Of a stretch of 19,912 bases of DNA, positions 7,523-14,934 are shown in pieces; position 1 is the stretch's first letter, and each line of letters starts with the position of its first letter. This DNA is from Hyphomicrobium_A sp964622715. Lineage in GTDB: Bacteria; Pseudomonadota; Alphaproteobacteria; Rhizobiales; Hyphomicrobiaceae. Location: the NCBI GenBank assembly GCA_964622715.1, contig CAZURR010000047.1, forward strand, positions 1 through 19,912, given 5' to 3'. The notes under the pieces are model-generated. The model was given only the letters and a program-made list of their open reading frames with translations, was not told the DNA's origin and searched no databases. The position numbers and the translations under genes were made by a program.

Positions 7523-8731
7523 GTGCAAGCGAAAACCGTCGTCATCTCCGGTGCAGGCATTGCGGGCCCGACGCTTGCTTACTGGCTCGCAGAGCATGGT
7601 TTCAAGCCGACGTTGGTTGAACGCGCACCGCAGCTGCGCACGGGCGGCTATATCATCGACTTCTGGGGTGCCGGCTACGACATCGCGGAGAAGATGGGGC
7701 TGCTGCCCGAGATCCACCGGGAAGGATACGATGTCCAGGAACTGCGGCTGGTCGACACGCGCGACCGGCGGGTTGGCGGCTTTAGCGCTGATGTATTTCG
7801 CAGGCTCACGAATGGCCGTTACGTGAGCATCGCGCGCAGTGAATTGGGGCGGTTGCTCTTTGGCAAGATTGAAGGTCATTGCGAAACCATCTTCGGCGAC
7901 AGCGTGACGAAGATCACGCCCGACGCAAACGGCGTGCGCGTCGCATTCGAGAAAACTCCCGAGCGGCGCTTCGATCTCGTGATTGGTGCCGATGGACTTC
8001 ATTCTGACGTGCGCGAGTTGGTGTTCGGGGCCGAGGACAACTTCGAAAAGTACCTCGGGTACATGGTCGGAGCCTTTCAGGCCGAAGGTTACCGGCCGCG
8101 AGATGACCTCGTCTACGTCAGTTACACGATTCCAGGCAAGCAGGTGGCACGCTTTGCAATGCGAAGCGATCGTACGATGTTCCTGTTCGTACTTGCGGCT
8201 GACGAGCCACTGAACGTCATCGCACACGATATGACGTCGCAAAAGGACGTTTTGCTCGTGCAATTCAATGACGCCGGGTGGGAATCTCCACGTATTCTGA
8301 GTGCGCTCGACAAATGCGAAGATCTTTATTTCGATCGCGTCAGTCAGATCCACATAGACACATGGTCAAAAGGGCGCGTGGCGCTGGTCGGCGATGCCGC
8401 GTTCTGCCCCTCGTTGCTTGCCGGTCAGGGGGCGGCGCTCGCCATGGTTGGGGCCTACGTTCTCGCGGGCGAGCTTGGCCGATCACCAAACGATCCCGAG
8501 GCGGCCTTTGTGCGTTATGAGCGGCTGATGCGGCCACTCATTGCCACGAAGCAGAAAGCGGCGCAGCGCTTCGCCACCGGTTTTGCGCCTCGCACGCAAT
8601 TCGGCGTTTGGTTTCGTAACCAGATCACCAAGGCGTTCGCAATTCCCCTTATTGCACAGTTCTTTATTGGACCAGGCCTTTTGGACCGGATCGACGCTAC
8701 GGACTACGCGCGGCCTGAAAAGCAGGCCTGA
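7523..8731 (+). CDS. FAD-dependent aromatic-hydroxylase-type monooxygenase
   Basis: Group A flavoprotein monooxygenase (PheA/TetX/UbiH-like fold) that would use NAD(P)H and O2 to hydroxylate a small or aromatic substrate; the substrate is unknown. It has 402 residues. The dinucleotide motif GAGIAG is at residues 10-15, with Glu33 (LVERA) as ribose-binding acid. The DG motif DLVIGADGLHSDVR is at 151-164 and the GD motif GRVALVGDAAFCPS at 284-297. The GTG at 7523 is preferred over the TTG at 7511 because GGAGG (7513-7517) then sits five bases upstream. It follows rarA by 64 bases on the same strand and precedes the amidase gene. It is probably part of an accessory insertion (see findings). Role and substrate remain open. 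Confidence 0.88.
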   Translation: MQAKTVVISGAGIAGPTLAYWLAEHGFKPTLVERAPQLRTGGYIIDFWGAGYDIAEKMGLLPEIHREGYDVQELRLVDTRDRRVGGFSADVFRRLTNGRYVSIARSELGRLLFGKIEGHCETIFGDSVTKITPDANGVRVAFEKTPERRFDLVIGADGLHSDVRELVFGAEDNFEKYLGYMVGAFQAEGYRPRDDLVYVSYTIPGKQVARFAMRSDRTMFLFVLAADEPLNVIAHDMTSQKDVLLVQFNDAGWESPRILSALDKCEDLYFDRVSQIHIDTWSKGRVALVGDAAFCPSLLAGQGAALAMVGAYVLAGELGRSPNDPEAAFVRYERLMRPLIATKQKAAQRFATGFAPRTQFGVWFRNQITKAFAIPLIAQFFIGPGLLDRIDATDYARPEKQA

Positions 8732-8838
8732 CCGGCTGCCTTTTGGCCGCCCTGGTTCTATGGCTTGTGGCGGCCTATATTGACGAGACGCTAGGTTCTC
8801 TGGCGAACGCGTGCACATATCGAAAAGAGGCATTCGGA

Positions 8839-9384
8839 ATGGTTGAGTTTGTCGATCTTTGGCGCGGGCATCCTATCAACGAGTCCGTGAGCACGCCTTG
8901 CATTGCCCCCCATAATCTTACCAACTTGGAGGGGCAGAAAGTATTGATGGGCTTTCCTGTCTTCCACAACCAATGCGCAATACGGATGGGTGTCGCGTTG
9001 CGGCGCGCCGGCGTGCACGCGAGCCAGCTCAGCGGCTGTGCGTCTTGCGGCGTGCATCCGGTGGAGCAGATGCACTTCATTCGCGCCAATCAGCTTGCCG
9101 ATAGAATTGCAAGCGCAAGTTTGCCCGGCGTGGGACCGACCGAGAGGATTACCGGCACCGACCCGGCCGAATACTACCGCAAGCTTTTCGGGCGCACCGG
9201 AATCATCTTCGTGAAAGACTATTGGAAGCGCTCGACTGATGCCGGGCGCCCGACAGGCGATCACATCGATGTTTGGAACGGCTACCGCTCTTCGGCGAAG
9301 TGGCTCTTGGAATGGTTCTCTTGGCTCGGTTACTACTCAAACTACGCCCAGGCCGGCGAGATTTGGTTCTGGGAAGTGAAGTAG
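8839..9384 (+). CDS. Tae4-like peptidoglycan amidase (type VI effector family)
   Basis: It resembles Tae4, the NlpC/P60-fold amidases that type VI secretion delivers to cut the peptide stems of rival peptidoglycan. It has 181 residues, close to the family's roughly 160-190. The nucleophile motif NQCAIRM places Cys46. The GIIFVKDYW segment at 121-129 leads to GDHIDVWNG with His142, matching the family's His-x-x-x-W-N-G. A third catalytic acid is not obvious at the usual spacing; Glu158 is a candidate. An extra CxxC is at 67-70. There is no signal peptide, so it would need a secretion system or lysis to reach the wall. The ATG at 8839 has AAGAGG eight bases upstream and fits the family N-terminus better than upstream in-frame starts. 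No VgrG, Hcp or other type VI gene is visible here. The family call is recalled from motifs, not searched. Confidence 0.75.
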   Translation: MVEFVDLWRGHPINESVSTPCIAPHNLTNLEGQKVLMGFPVFHNQCAIRMGVALRRAGVHASQLSGCASCGVHPVEQMHFIRANQLADRIASASLPGVGPTERITGTDPAEYYRKLFGRTGIIFVKDYWKRSTDAGRPTGDHIDVWNGYRSSAKWLLEWFSWLGYYSNYAQAGEIWFWEVK

Positions 9385-9417
9385 GCGGCGCGGTGCCGTT
9401 TTTCGGGGGTATGCAAT

Positions 9418-9654
9418 ATGCGCTATCTGGTGGCCATGGTTTTCGCTGTGATCGGCGCGGGTCTGGCGATGGTTTTTGTGAGCTCGCAGGTTGCCGATTG
9501 GGTGGTGGCACGCCAGACATTCGAAAGCTCCGATGACGCCGAAACTTTGAACATGCTCGTCTTTGTGGCGAGCAATTTTGTGGGGCTGCTCATCGGTTGG
9601 CTGGTTGGCTGGACAATTGCCGGTAGTGGCAGCGCGGACAATCAGCCATCCTGA
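9418..9654 (+). CDS. Small two-TM membrane protein, unknown
   Basis: It has 78 residues, and no family is recognised. Two hydrophobic segments are clear: about residues 3-26, starting after the single N-terminal Arg2, and about 46-68, rich in Gly and Trp. Between them is a loop of about 20 residues with a cluster of acidic side chains (SSDDAE). By the positive-inside rule the termini would be cytoplasmic and the acidic loop periplasmic. The ATG at 9418 has GGGGG eight bases upstream. It starts 33 bases after the amidase stop on the same strand, so cotranscription is likely. Position and topology would suit an envelope protein that protects against the amidase. This is only inference, since known Tai4 immunity proteins are soluble periplasmic proteins. 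Confidence 0.7.
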   Translation: MRYLVAMVFAVIGAGLAMVFVSSQVADWVVARQTFESSDDAETLNMLVFVASNFVGLLIGWLVGWTIAGSGSADNQPS

Positions 9655-9680
9655 CGCTTTCCCGTAAGCGATCATTTCGT
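9655..9680 (+). terminator. Weak hairpin after the two-TM gene
   Basis: CGCTT (9655-9659) pairs with AAGCG (9666-9670) around a 6-base loop, followed by ATCATTTCGTT. The stem is short, so at best it is a weak terminator separating the cassette from crcB. Confidence 0.3.
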
Positions 9681-9684
9681 TAGA

Positions 9685-9714
9685 AGAGCCCACGTATCAA
9701 GGGTCCGAGGCTCT
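9685..9714 (+). promoter_or_regulatory. Hairpin overlapping the crcB ribosome-binding site
   Basis: AGAGCC (9685-9690) pairs with GGCTCT (9709-9714). The 3' arm includes part of the GAGG Shine-Dalgarno at 9707-9710 and ends just before the ATG at 9716, so folding would hide the ribosome-binding site. It does not match the fluoride riboswitch consensus as recalled. Confidence 0.3.
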
Positions 9715-9715
9715 C

Positions 9716-10096
9716 ATGAGGCTATTAATATTCGCTGCTGCAGGCGGTGCTATCGGCGCTGGCGCGCGTCATCTCGTCAACATTGGCCTCGGCCGGGCCC
9801 TAGGGACGGGATTTCCTTGGTCGACCTTGTTCGTGAACATCTCAGGTTCGCTGCTCATGGGGATGCTGATCGAGTTGCTGGCGCTGCGCTTTAACGTATC
9901 GCCGGGGGTGAGGACCTTGCTTGTGACGGGTGTGTTGGGAGGTTTCACAACCTTTTCAACCTTCTCTCTCGACTTCGCCCTGCTCATTGAACGCGGGGAG
10001 ACGGTAAGTGCTCTGGTTTATGCGTTGGGATCTGTCGCGGCCTCAGTCGGGGCCCTCTTTGTTGGATTATCATTGGTGCGCGCTATTCTCGCATGA
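9716..10096 (+). CDS. crcB: Fluoride channel CrcB/Fluc
   Basis: Small inner-membrane protein of the Fluc family that forms an antiparallel dimeric fluoride channel, lowering cytoplasmic fluoride. It has 126 residues with four hydrophobic segments. Visible signatures are GGAIGAGAR near residues 10-18, FVNISGS around Asn41, and GGFTTFSTFS at 75-84, the break region with the phenylalanines that line the pore. The ATG at 9716 has GAGG five bases upstream. Its stop overlaps the next start (ATGA at 10093-10096), so rluC is translationally coupled to it. Only one crcB copy is seen, consistent with a homodimer. Confidence 0.95.
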   Translation: MRLLIFAAAGGAIGAGARHLVNIGLGRALGTGFPWSTLFVNISGSLLMGMLIELLALRFNVSPGVRTLLVTGVLGGFTTFSTFSLDFALLIERGETVSALVYALGSVAASVGALFVGLSLVRAILA

Positions 10097-11082
10097 ACGA
10101 ACGGGTCGAGACGATTAAGGTGAAAGGGAGCGAGGCCGGCGTGCGGCTTGACCGCTGGTTTCGTATTCATTTTCCCGACGTCGGCTACGTCTACCTGCAG
10201 AAGCTATTGCGCTCGGGGCAGGTGCGCATCGATAGCCGCCGCGCCTCAGCAAATGACAGGCTGGAGGCAGGGGCACAGATCCGCGTGCCCAAGATGGTTC
10301 GCGACGCTAAAAAGATTACGCCTAACGCGTCTGTGCCCGTGTCGTCCAAGGCCGACCGTGACAGCATCGAAAATATGATCCTTTACGAGGATGAGCATGT
10401 GCTCGTCTTAAACAAGCCGTTTGGCTTGGCCGTCCAGGGCGGCACGGGCACGAAGCGGCATATCGACGGAATGTTGGCGGCAATGGCGGACCGCTTTGGC
10501 GATCGGCCGCGTCTTGTGCATCGGCTGGACCGGGATACGACAGGTGTGCTGCTGGTGGCCAAGAATCGCAATGCCGCCGCCAAGCTCGGGCGCATCTTTC
10601 AGACGCGCTCGGCGGCAAAGACCTATTGGGCGCTCGTTAAAGGCGTGCCGAGGCCGCACCAGGGCAAGGTGGCCGTGCCGCTCGTCAAGGCCGCAGGGCC
10701 GGATGGAGACCGTGTGAGAAAAGCGCTGCCGGGCGAGCAGGAGGCGGCCATGCACGCGACGACGCACTACGCCGTGATCGACCATGTGGCGAGCAAGGCC
10801 GCATGGGTGTCGTTAAAGCCGGTGACGGGGCGCCAGCACCAGCTCAGGGCGCATATGGCTCTGATCGGCAACCCGATCGTGGGCGACAACAAGTACGGTG
10901 GGGATCAAAACATGCCAGCGGAACAGATCCCGCCAATGCTGCACCTTCACGCACGACGCCTTGTCCTGCCGCATCCCATCAGTGGCGAGAATATCGATGT
11001 GAGCGCGCCGTTACCCGAGCACATGCGTGCCACATGGGACCTTTTGGGTCTCGATCCGGCGCGTTACGAAGAAGAGCCGTAA
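10093..11082 (+). CDS. rluC: Ribosomal large-subunit pseudouridine synthase, RluC/RluD family
   Basis: Isomerises specific uridines of 23S rRNA to pseudouridine. It has 329 residues. An S4 RNA-binding domain lies at about residues 16-70, with VRLDRWFR near 17-24 and the LLRSGQVRID strand near 38-47. The catalytic domain starts near 95. The signature HRLDRDTTG is at 143-151, with Asp146 as the catalytic aspartate, followed by GVLLVAKN. The AVQGGTGTKRHID stretch is RluC-like. The start overlaps the crcB stop by 4 bases and no Shine-Dalgarno is visible, consistent with coupling. The next gene begins on the last base of its stop codon (TAATG). The target uridines cannot be told from the sequence. 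Confidence 0.92.
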   Translation: MNERVETIKVKGSEAGVRLDRWFRIHFPDVGYVYLQKLLRSGQVRIDSRRASANDRLEAGAQIRVPKMVRDAKKITPNASVPVSSKADRDSIENMILYEDEHVLVLNKPFGLAVQGGTGTKRHIDGMLAAMADRFGDRPRLVHRLDRDTTGVLLVAKNRNAAAKLGRIFQTRSAAKTYWALVKGVPRPHQGKVAVPLVKAAGPDGDRVRKALPGEQEAAMHATTHYAVIDHVASKAAWVSLKPVTGRQHQLRAHMALIGNPIVGDNKYGGDQNMPAEQIPPMLHLHARRLVLPHPISGENIDVSAPLPEHMRATWDLLGLDPARYEEEP

Positions 11083-11767
11083 TGAAACTTGTCATCCTCG
11101 ATTGCGACGGCACCATCGTCGACAGCCAGAACGGCATCTACGAGGCCATGACGCAGGCCTTCTTGGGCCAGGGGCTAGCGTCACCGACAAGGGCTGAGAC
11201 GCTGGCGGTGGTTGGACTATCTCTGCATGAGGCGTTCGAGGTTCTAGCGCGCGATCAGGACGAAGAAATTCGCACGGCCTTGGTACGGCGCTACCGCACG
11301 GCGTTCCGCGAGTTCAAACGCGATCCTGCCCATCACGAGCCACTGTTTGCGGGCATAAGCACCGTGATTGAGTCCTTCATCGCGTGCGAGGATTTCATGC
11401 TTGGCATCGCAACGGGCAAGTCGCGTAGCGGCGTTGACCGCCTTTTCGAACGGGAGGGGTACGCGGAACATTTTCGCACCATCCAGACCGCCGATGACTA
11501 CCCCTTCAAAAAACGCATCCGGCCATGATTCATGCGGCAATGGCCGAAGCCGGCGTTGGGCCAGCGAAGACGGTTATGGTCGGTGATACGACCTTCGACA
11601 TGGAGATGGCGGTCGAGGCTGGTGTTGGCGCGCTGGGTGCGGCGTGGGGCTACAACAGTCCGGACGAGTTGTTGGCTTCAGGGGCCCAGGTCATCGTGGA
11701 GAAGACGTGCAGTGGTCTGCCCACAGAGGTTGACGCATTCTTCGCCCGCCTGGAGCACGTAGGGTGA
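11082..11767 (+). pseudogene. HAD-family phosphatase (phosphoglycolate phosphatase-like), split by a frameshift
   Basis: Two overlapping reading frames together make one HAD subfamily IA hydrolase of about 228 residues. The first (11082-11528, 148 aa) carries motif I LDCDGT with Asp7/Asp9, and motif II GIATGKS near residue 106. The second (11525-11767, 80 aa) carries motif IV VMVGDTTFD. The break falls in motif III: an A6 run at 11508-11513 shifts the frame. Reading -1 after it restores K-T-H-P-A-M-I, the expected Lys-x-His-Pro context. Compared with relatives, the run looks two A too long or one too short. The broken frame ends in TGA overlapping an ATG (ATGA at 11525), so the second half could be reinitiated. 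It may be a real disruption, a slippage-rescued gene or a homopolymer sequencing error. Both ends are tightly joined to neighbours (TAATG before, GTGA after), so the locus was an intact operon member. Confidence 0.85.
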
Positions 11768-12540
11768 GCGATCGCGACGAGAATAGCTTCACGCCAGCCA
11801 AAGTGCCTGGCAAGGAGGCGGCAACCGCTCCGCTGCCCAAGCGCTTCTACGCGAACGTGACTATTGAGACCACCACGCCGCTGGCAGGCTTTGCAATCCT
11901 GCTGGACGGGCGTGCAGTACGCACCCCGAAGAAGATGCCGCTCGTTGTGTCTACGCGGGCGTTGGCAGAAGCGATTGCGGCGGAGTGGTCAGCGCAAGGC
12001 GAGCGCATCGACCCCCAGACGATGCCCCTGTCGAAGCTCGCTATCACGGCGATCGACACTGTCACAGGGGCAGCGGCCGAGGTCGCCGCCGATATCGTGA
12101 AGTTCGCGGGCAATGATCTCCTGTGCTATCGCGCCGAAGGCCCCGAGGCGTTGGTGCGACGACAGGCGGAAGTCTGGGACGCTCTCCTGCAATGGTACGA
12201 GGGCGAGCTACGCGCCTGCTTTATTCTAGCGGAGGGGGTGATGCCAGTGGACCAGAGCCGCGAAGCGCTCGATCGAATTGCCGCTGAAGTGGCGCCCCTT
12301 GACGCACTCGAATTGACAGGCCTTCACACTATGACGACGCTCACGGGCTCGGCGCTGCTTGCTCTTGCCCATGCCAAAGGGCGGCTTTCGCTCAAGGAGG
12401 CCTGGGCCGCGGCCCACGTCGATGAGGACTGGCAGATCAGCCAATGGGGAGAGGACACCGAGGCCGCCGACCGTCGCGCCATGCGCTGGGCTGAGATGCA
12501 GGCCGCCTCCCGCTTCCTTGAGCTTCTCAGGCAAGTCTGA
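11764..12540 (+). CDS. ATP12-family F1-ATPase assembly chaperone
   Basis: Homologue of mitochondrial Atp12, which binds the F1 alpha subunit during ATP synthase assembly; this chaperone family is characteristic of alphaproteobacteria and mitochondria. It has 258 residues. Family features are KRFY near residues 26-29, ILLDGRAVRTPKK near 45-57, the EWSAQGERIDPQTMPLSKLAITAID stretch (in outline) near 78-102, and DLLCYRAEGP near 118-127. The C-terminal part carries DEDWQISQWGEDTEA near 220-234. The GTG start at 11764 overlaps the HAD stop by 4 bases. It is the last gene of the crcB-rluC-HAD series; 139 bases without recognisable features then separate it from pccB. Confidence 0.92.
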   Translation: MSDRDENSFTPAKVPGKEAATAPLPKRFYANVTIETTTPLAGFAILLDGRAVRTPKKMPLVVSTRALAEAIAAEWSAQGERIDPQTMPLSKLAITAIDTVTGAAAEVAADIVKFAGNDLLCYRAEGPEALVRRQAEVWDALLQWYEGELRACFILAEGVMPVDQSREALDRIAAEVAPLDALELTGLHTMTTLTGSALLALAHAKGRLSLKEAWAAAHVDEDWQISQWGEDTEAADRRAMRWAEMQAASRFLELLRQV

Positions 12541-12679
12541 TCGATCTACAATACGGCCCCCCCCTTTGCTGCGCTTACCATGCTCTGCACTCAGCTAGTC
12601 GGGCCGCTTTCTCAGGCCGCGCAGGCCGTGCTATGAGCCCCGGTGACCTTCACACACCCACAGACGCGAGGGACCCCCT

Positions 12680-14212
12680 ATGAAAGACATCATCAAGGAA
12701 CTGGAGAAGCGCAGGGCTAACGCGAGGCTCGGTGGGGGCCAGACGCGCATCGACGCGCAGCACAAGCGCGGCAAGCTAACGGCGCGCGAGCGCATCGAGT
12801 TGTTGATGGACGAGAACTCGTTTGAAGAGTTCGACATGTACATCGAGCACCGGTGCACCGACTTCTTCATGGAGAAGTCGAAGATCCCCGGTGATGGCGT
12901 GGTGACGGGCTGGGGCACCATCAATGGTCGCGTCGTTTATGTATTCGCCAAGGACTTTACAGTGTTCGGCGGCAGCTTGAGCGAGACGCATGCCAAGAAG
13001 ATGACCAAGATTCAGGATATGGCGGTGCAGAATCGCGCGCCAATCATCGGGTTGTTCGATGCAGGCGGCGCGCGCATTCAGGAGGGAGTGGCGGCGCTGG
13101 GCGGTTACGGCGAGGTGTTCCTGCGCAACGTGCTGGCCTCGGGCGTCATTCCGCAGATATCGATCATAATGGGGCCGTGCGCGGGAGGCGACGTCTACTC
13201 GCCCGCCATGACGGACTTCATCTTTATGGTGAGGGACACGAGCTACATGTTTGTCACCGGCCCCGACGTGGTGAAGACCGTCACCAATGAGACCGTCACG
13301 GCGGAAGAATTGGGTGGGGCCAGGGTGCATACGACCAAGTCTTCGATAGCGGACTGCGCGTATCAGAACGACATAGAAGCGCTCTTGCAAATGCGCCGCC
13401 TGATGGACTTCCTGCCATCCAATAATGAGTCGGGTGTGCCGGTGCTGCCGACTGCCGACGGTGCGGACCGGGAGGAGCATTCGCTCGACACGCTGATCCC
13501 CAACAACCCGAACAAACCCTACGACATGAAGGAGCTGATCTTAAAGGCCGTGGACGAGGGCGACTTCTTCGAGATTCAAGAGGCATTCGCCAAGAACATG
13601 GTGACGGGCTTTGCGCGCATGGAAGGGCGCACCATCGGTATTGTCGCCAATCAGCCCCTGGTGCTGGCCGGTGTGCTCGACTCGGACGCATCACGCAAGG
13701 CGGCGCGCTTTGTCCGTTTTTGCGATTGCTTTGATATCCCGCTAATCACCTTGGTCGACGTGCCGGGCTTCCTGCCCGGAACCGCGCAAGAGTATGGTGG
13801 CCTGATCAAGCACGGCGCCAAACTCTTATTTGCGTTTGCCGAGGCGACCGTGCCCAAGGTGACGGTGATCACGCGCAAAGCATACGGGGGCGCATACGAT
13901 GTCATGAGTTCCAAGCACATCCGGGGCGACGTGAACTATGCTTGGCCGTCAGCTGAGATCGCTGTGATGGGGCCCAAAGGAGCCGCTGAAATTCTCTACC
14001 GCGCCGATTTGGGCGACCCGGAGAAGATCAAGGCGCGCATCGCGGAATACGAAAAGCGGTTTGCCAATCCGTTTGTAGCGGCCGAGCGCGGCTACATCGA
14101 CGAGGTGATCCTGCCCCGCAACACGCGCCTGCGCATCTGCCGCGCGCTCAACATGTTGCGCAACAAGCACGTGGAAAACCCGTGGAAGAAGCACGACAAT
14201 ATTCCGTTGTGA
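12680..14212 (+). CDS. pccB: Propionyl-CoA carboxylase beta chain (carboxyltransferase)
   Basis: Transfers the carboxyl group from biotin on PccA to propionyl-CoA, giving (S)-methylmalonyl-CoA. This feeds odd-chain, branched-amino-acid or ethylmalonyl-type metabolism. It has 510 residues, the normal length. The two crotonase-fold halves show GGARIQEG at residues 129-136 and GPCAGG at 165-170, both oxyanion/CoA-site elements. The C-terminal half shows DVPGFLPGTAQEYGG and RKAYGGAYDVM. The last residues (WKKHDNIPL) match PccB C-termini. The ATG at 12680 has GAGGGA seven bases upstream. pccA lies on the same strand but about 1.9 kb away, with two other genes between. Confidence 0.95.
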   Translation: MKDIIKELEKRRANARLGGGQTRIDAQHKRGKLTARERIELLMDENSFEEFDMYIEHRCTDFFMEKSKIPGDGVVTGWGTINGRVVYVFAKDFTVFGGSLSETHAKKMTKIQDMAVQNRAPIIGLFDAGGARIQEGVAALGGYGEVFLRNVLASGVIPQISIIMGPCAGGDVYSPAMTDFIFMVRDTSYMFVTGPDVVKTVTNETVTAEELGGARVHTTKSSIADCAYQNDIEALLQMRRLMDFLPSNNESGVPVLPTADGADREEHSLDTLIPNNPNKPYDMKELILKAVDEGDFFEIQEAFAKNMVTGFARMEGRTIGIVANQPLVLAGVLDSDASRKAARFVRFCDCFDIPLITLVDVPGFLPGTAQEYGGLIKHGAKLLFAFAEATVPKVTVITRKAYGGAYDVMSSKHIRGDVNYAWPSAEIAVMGPKGAAEILYRADLGDPEKIKARIAEYEKRFANPFVAAERGYIDEVILPRNTRLRICRALNMLRNKHVENPWKKHDNIPL

Positions 14213-14367
14213 GGCCTCCTCCGGAGCGCCCCTTCCCAATATGAACGCGGCCTGCATCCCGCATTCAGAGCGGGTTCAATCGCACTTGGTCATTCTCTCC
14301 TCATCAAAGGCGAGACGAGCACCCGCTGGGACTGGTCTCACAAACCGAGGAAGAAGAGAGGTTGATC

Positions 14368-14706
14368 ATGACTAAGATTGGTTTGATAGCCGCGAGCTTG
14401 CTGATTGCATCCACCGCTGCTGCGTCCGCCCACAGCACGAGTATCGATTCGCGCCAGTCGTGGCAGGAAAAGCGTATTGAGTCTGGGCGCCAGAGCGGCT
14501 CAATCACATGGTTCGAAGGCCTGAAGCTTCGCGCCGAGCAGAACAAAATCGCACGCCAGAAAGCCAAATTTCGCGCAGATGGTCGTCTGAGCTATTCGGA
14601 GCGCAAGAATCTGCAACGGCTTCAGCATAAGGCCAAAAGGCACATCAGCAACGAAACGTACGACGGTTGGCGTCGTGTTTGGTGGCTGCCGCGCTTTGGT
14701 CTGTAG
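14368..14706 (+). CDS. Small secreted basic protein, unknown function
   Basis: It has 112 residues from the ATG at 14368, chosen because GAGAGG ends six bases upstream. A Sec signal peptide is clear: a hydrophobic core at residues 4-18 and an Ala-x-Ala site at 19-21. The mature part of about 91 residues is strongly basic and likely helical, with IDSRQ, a SGSIT segment, RAEQNKIARQKAKFRADGRLSYSERKN-type helices (in outline) and a WRRVWWLP end. Similar periplasmic proteins with a repeated ADGRL..ER..L pattern are common in Hyphomicrobiales, without known function. It is followed by a strong terminator, so it is probably its own unit. A weak CCCGC/GCGGG hairpin at 14258-14274 lies between it and pccB. 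Confidence 0.75.
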   Translation: MTKIGLIAASLLIASTAAASAHSTSIDSRQSWQEKRIESGRQSGSITWFEGLKLRAEQNKIARQKAKFRADGRLSYSERKNLQRLQHKAKRHISNETYDGWRRVWWLPRFGL

Positions 14707-14740
14707 AATCTTCCACGATTTGCCACTGAAAGTAAACGAC

Positions 14741-14772
14741 AAGGGGCCGCTCCCAGGCGGCCCCTTCTTCTC
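14741..14772 (+). terminator. Rho-independent terminator after the small secreted gene
   Basis: GGGGCCGC (14743-14750) pairs perfectly with GCGGCCCC (14757-14764) around loop TCCCAG. Flanking AA/TT extends the stem to 10 bp, and a pyrimidine run (CTTCTC) follows. It lies 35 bases after the stop codon of the secreted protein. Confidence 0.85.
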
Positions 14773-14934
14773 GCTTCCTATCGCTAGCAAGGTGCTTTGC
14801 CTCACGCTCGCTCCGCGACGGGGCAACCGTTAGCCAATTGGTAAGGCAGTGTTCCTATGCTTTGGCTTCGGGTATTGGGTACAATTGTGGGGTTAGTGAT
14901 GAGCTCGTTGAAGTTGCTTCCGCTCGGCGGGATC

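Noticed and set aside
9640..9715. Fluoride riboswitch before crcB
   Set aside because: The conserved GG-x-GATGG and pseudoknot segments of the crcB motif, as recalled, are not found; only a short stem is present.
10803..11081. Upstream extension of the HAD frame into rluC
   Set aside because: It only reads rluC DNA in another frame; HAD similarity starts exactly at the ATG at 11082.
12541..12679. C8 run and repeated GGCCGC motifs before pccB
   Set aside because: No stable stem, promoter or reading frame could be supported in this gap.
14857..14934. N-terminal extension of the duplicated protein with a hydrophobic segment
   Set aside because: Codon use in this part (many TTG, GTA, TTA, GGT and CTT codons) is unlike the gene body and family similarity begins after 14935; still possible, so the start is given as uncertain.
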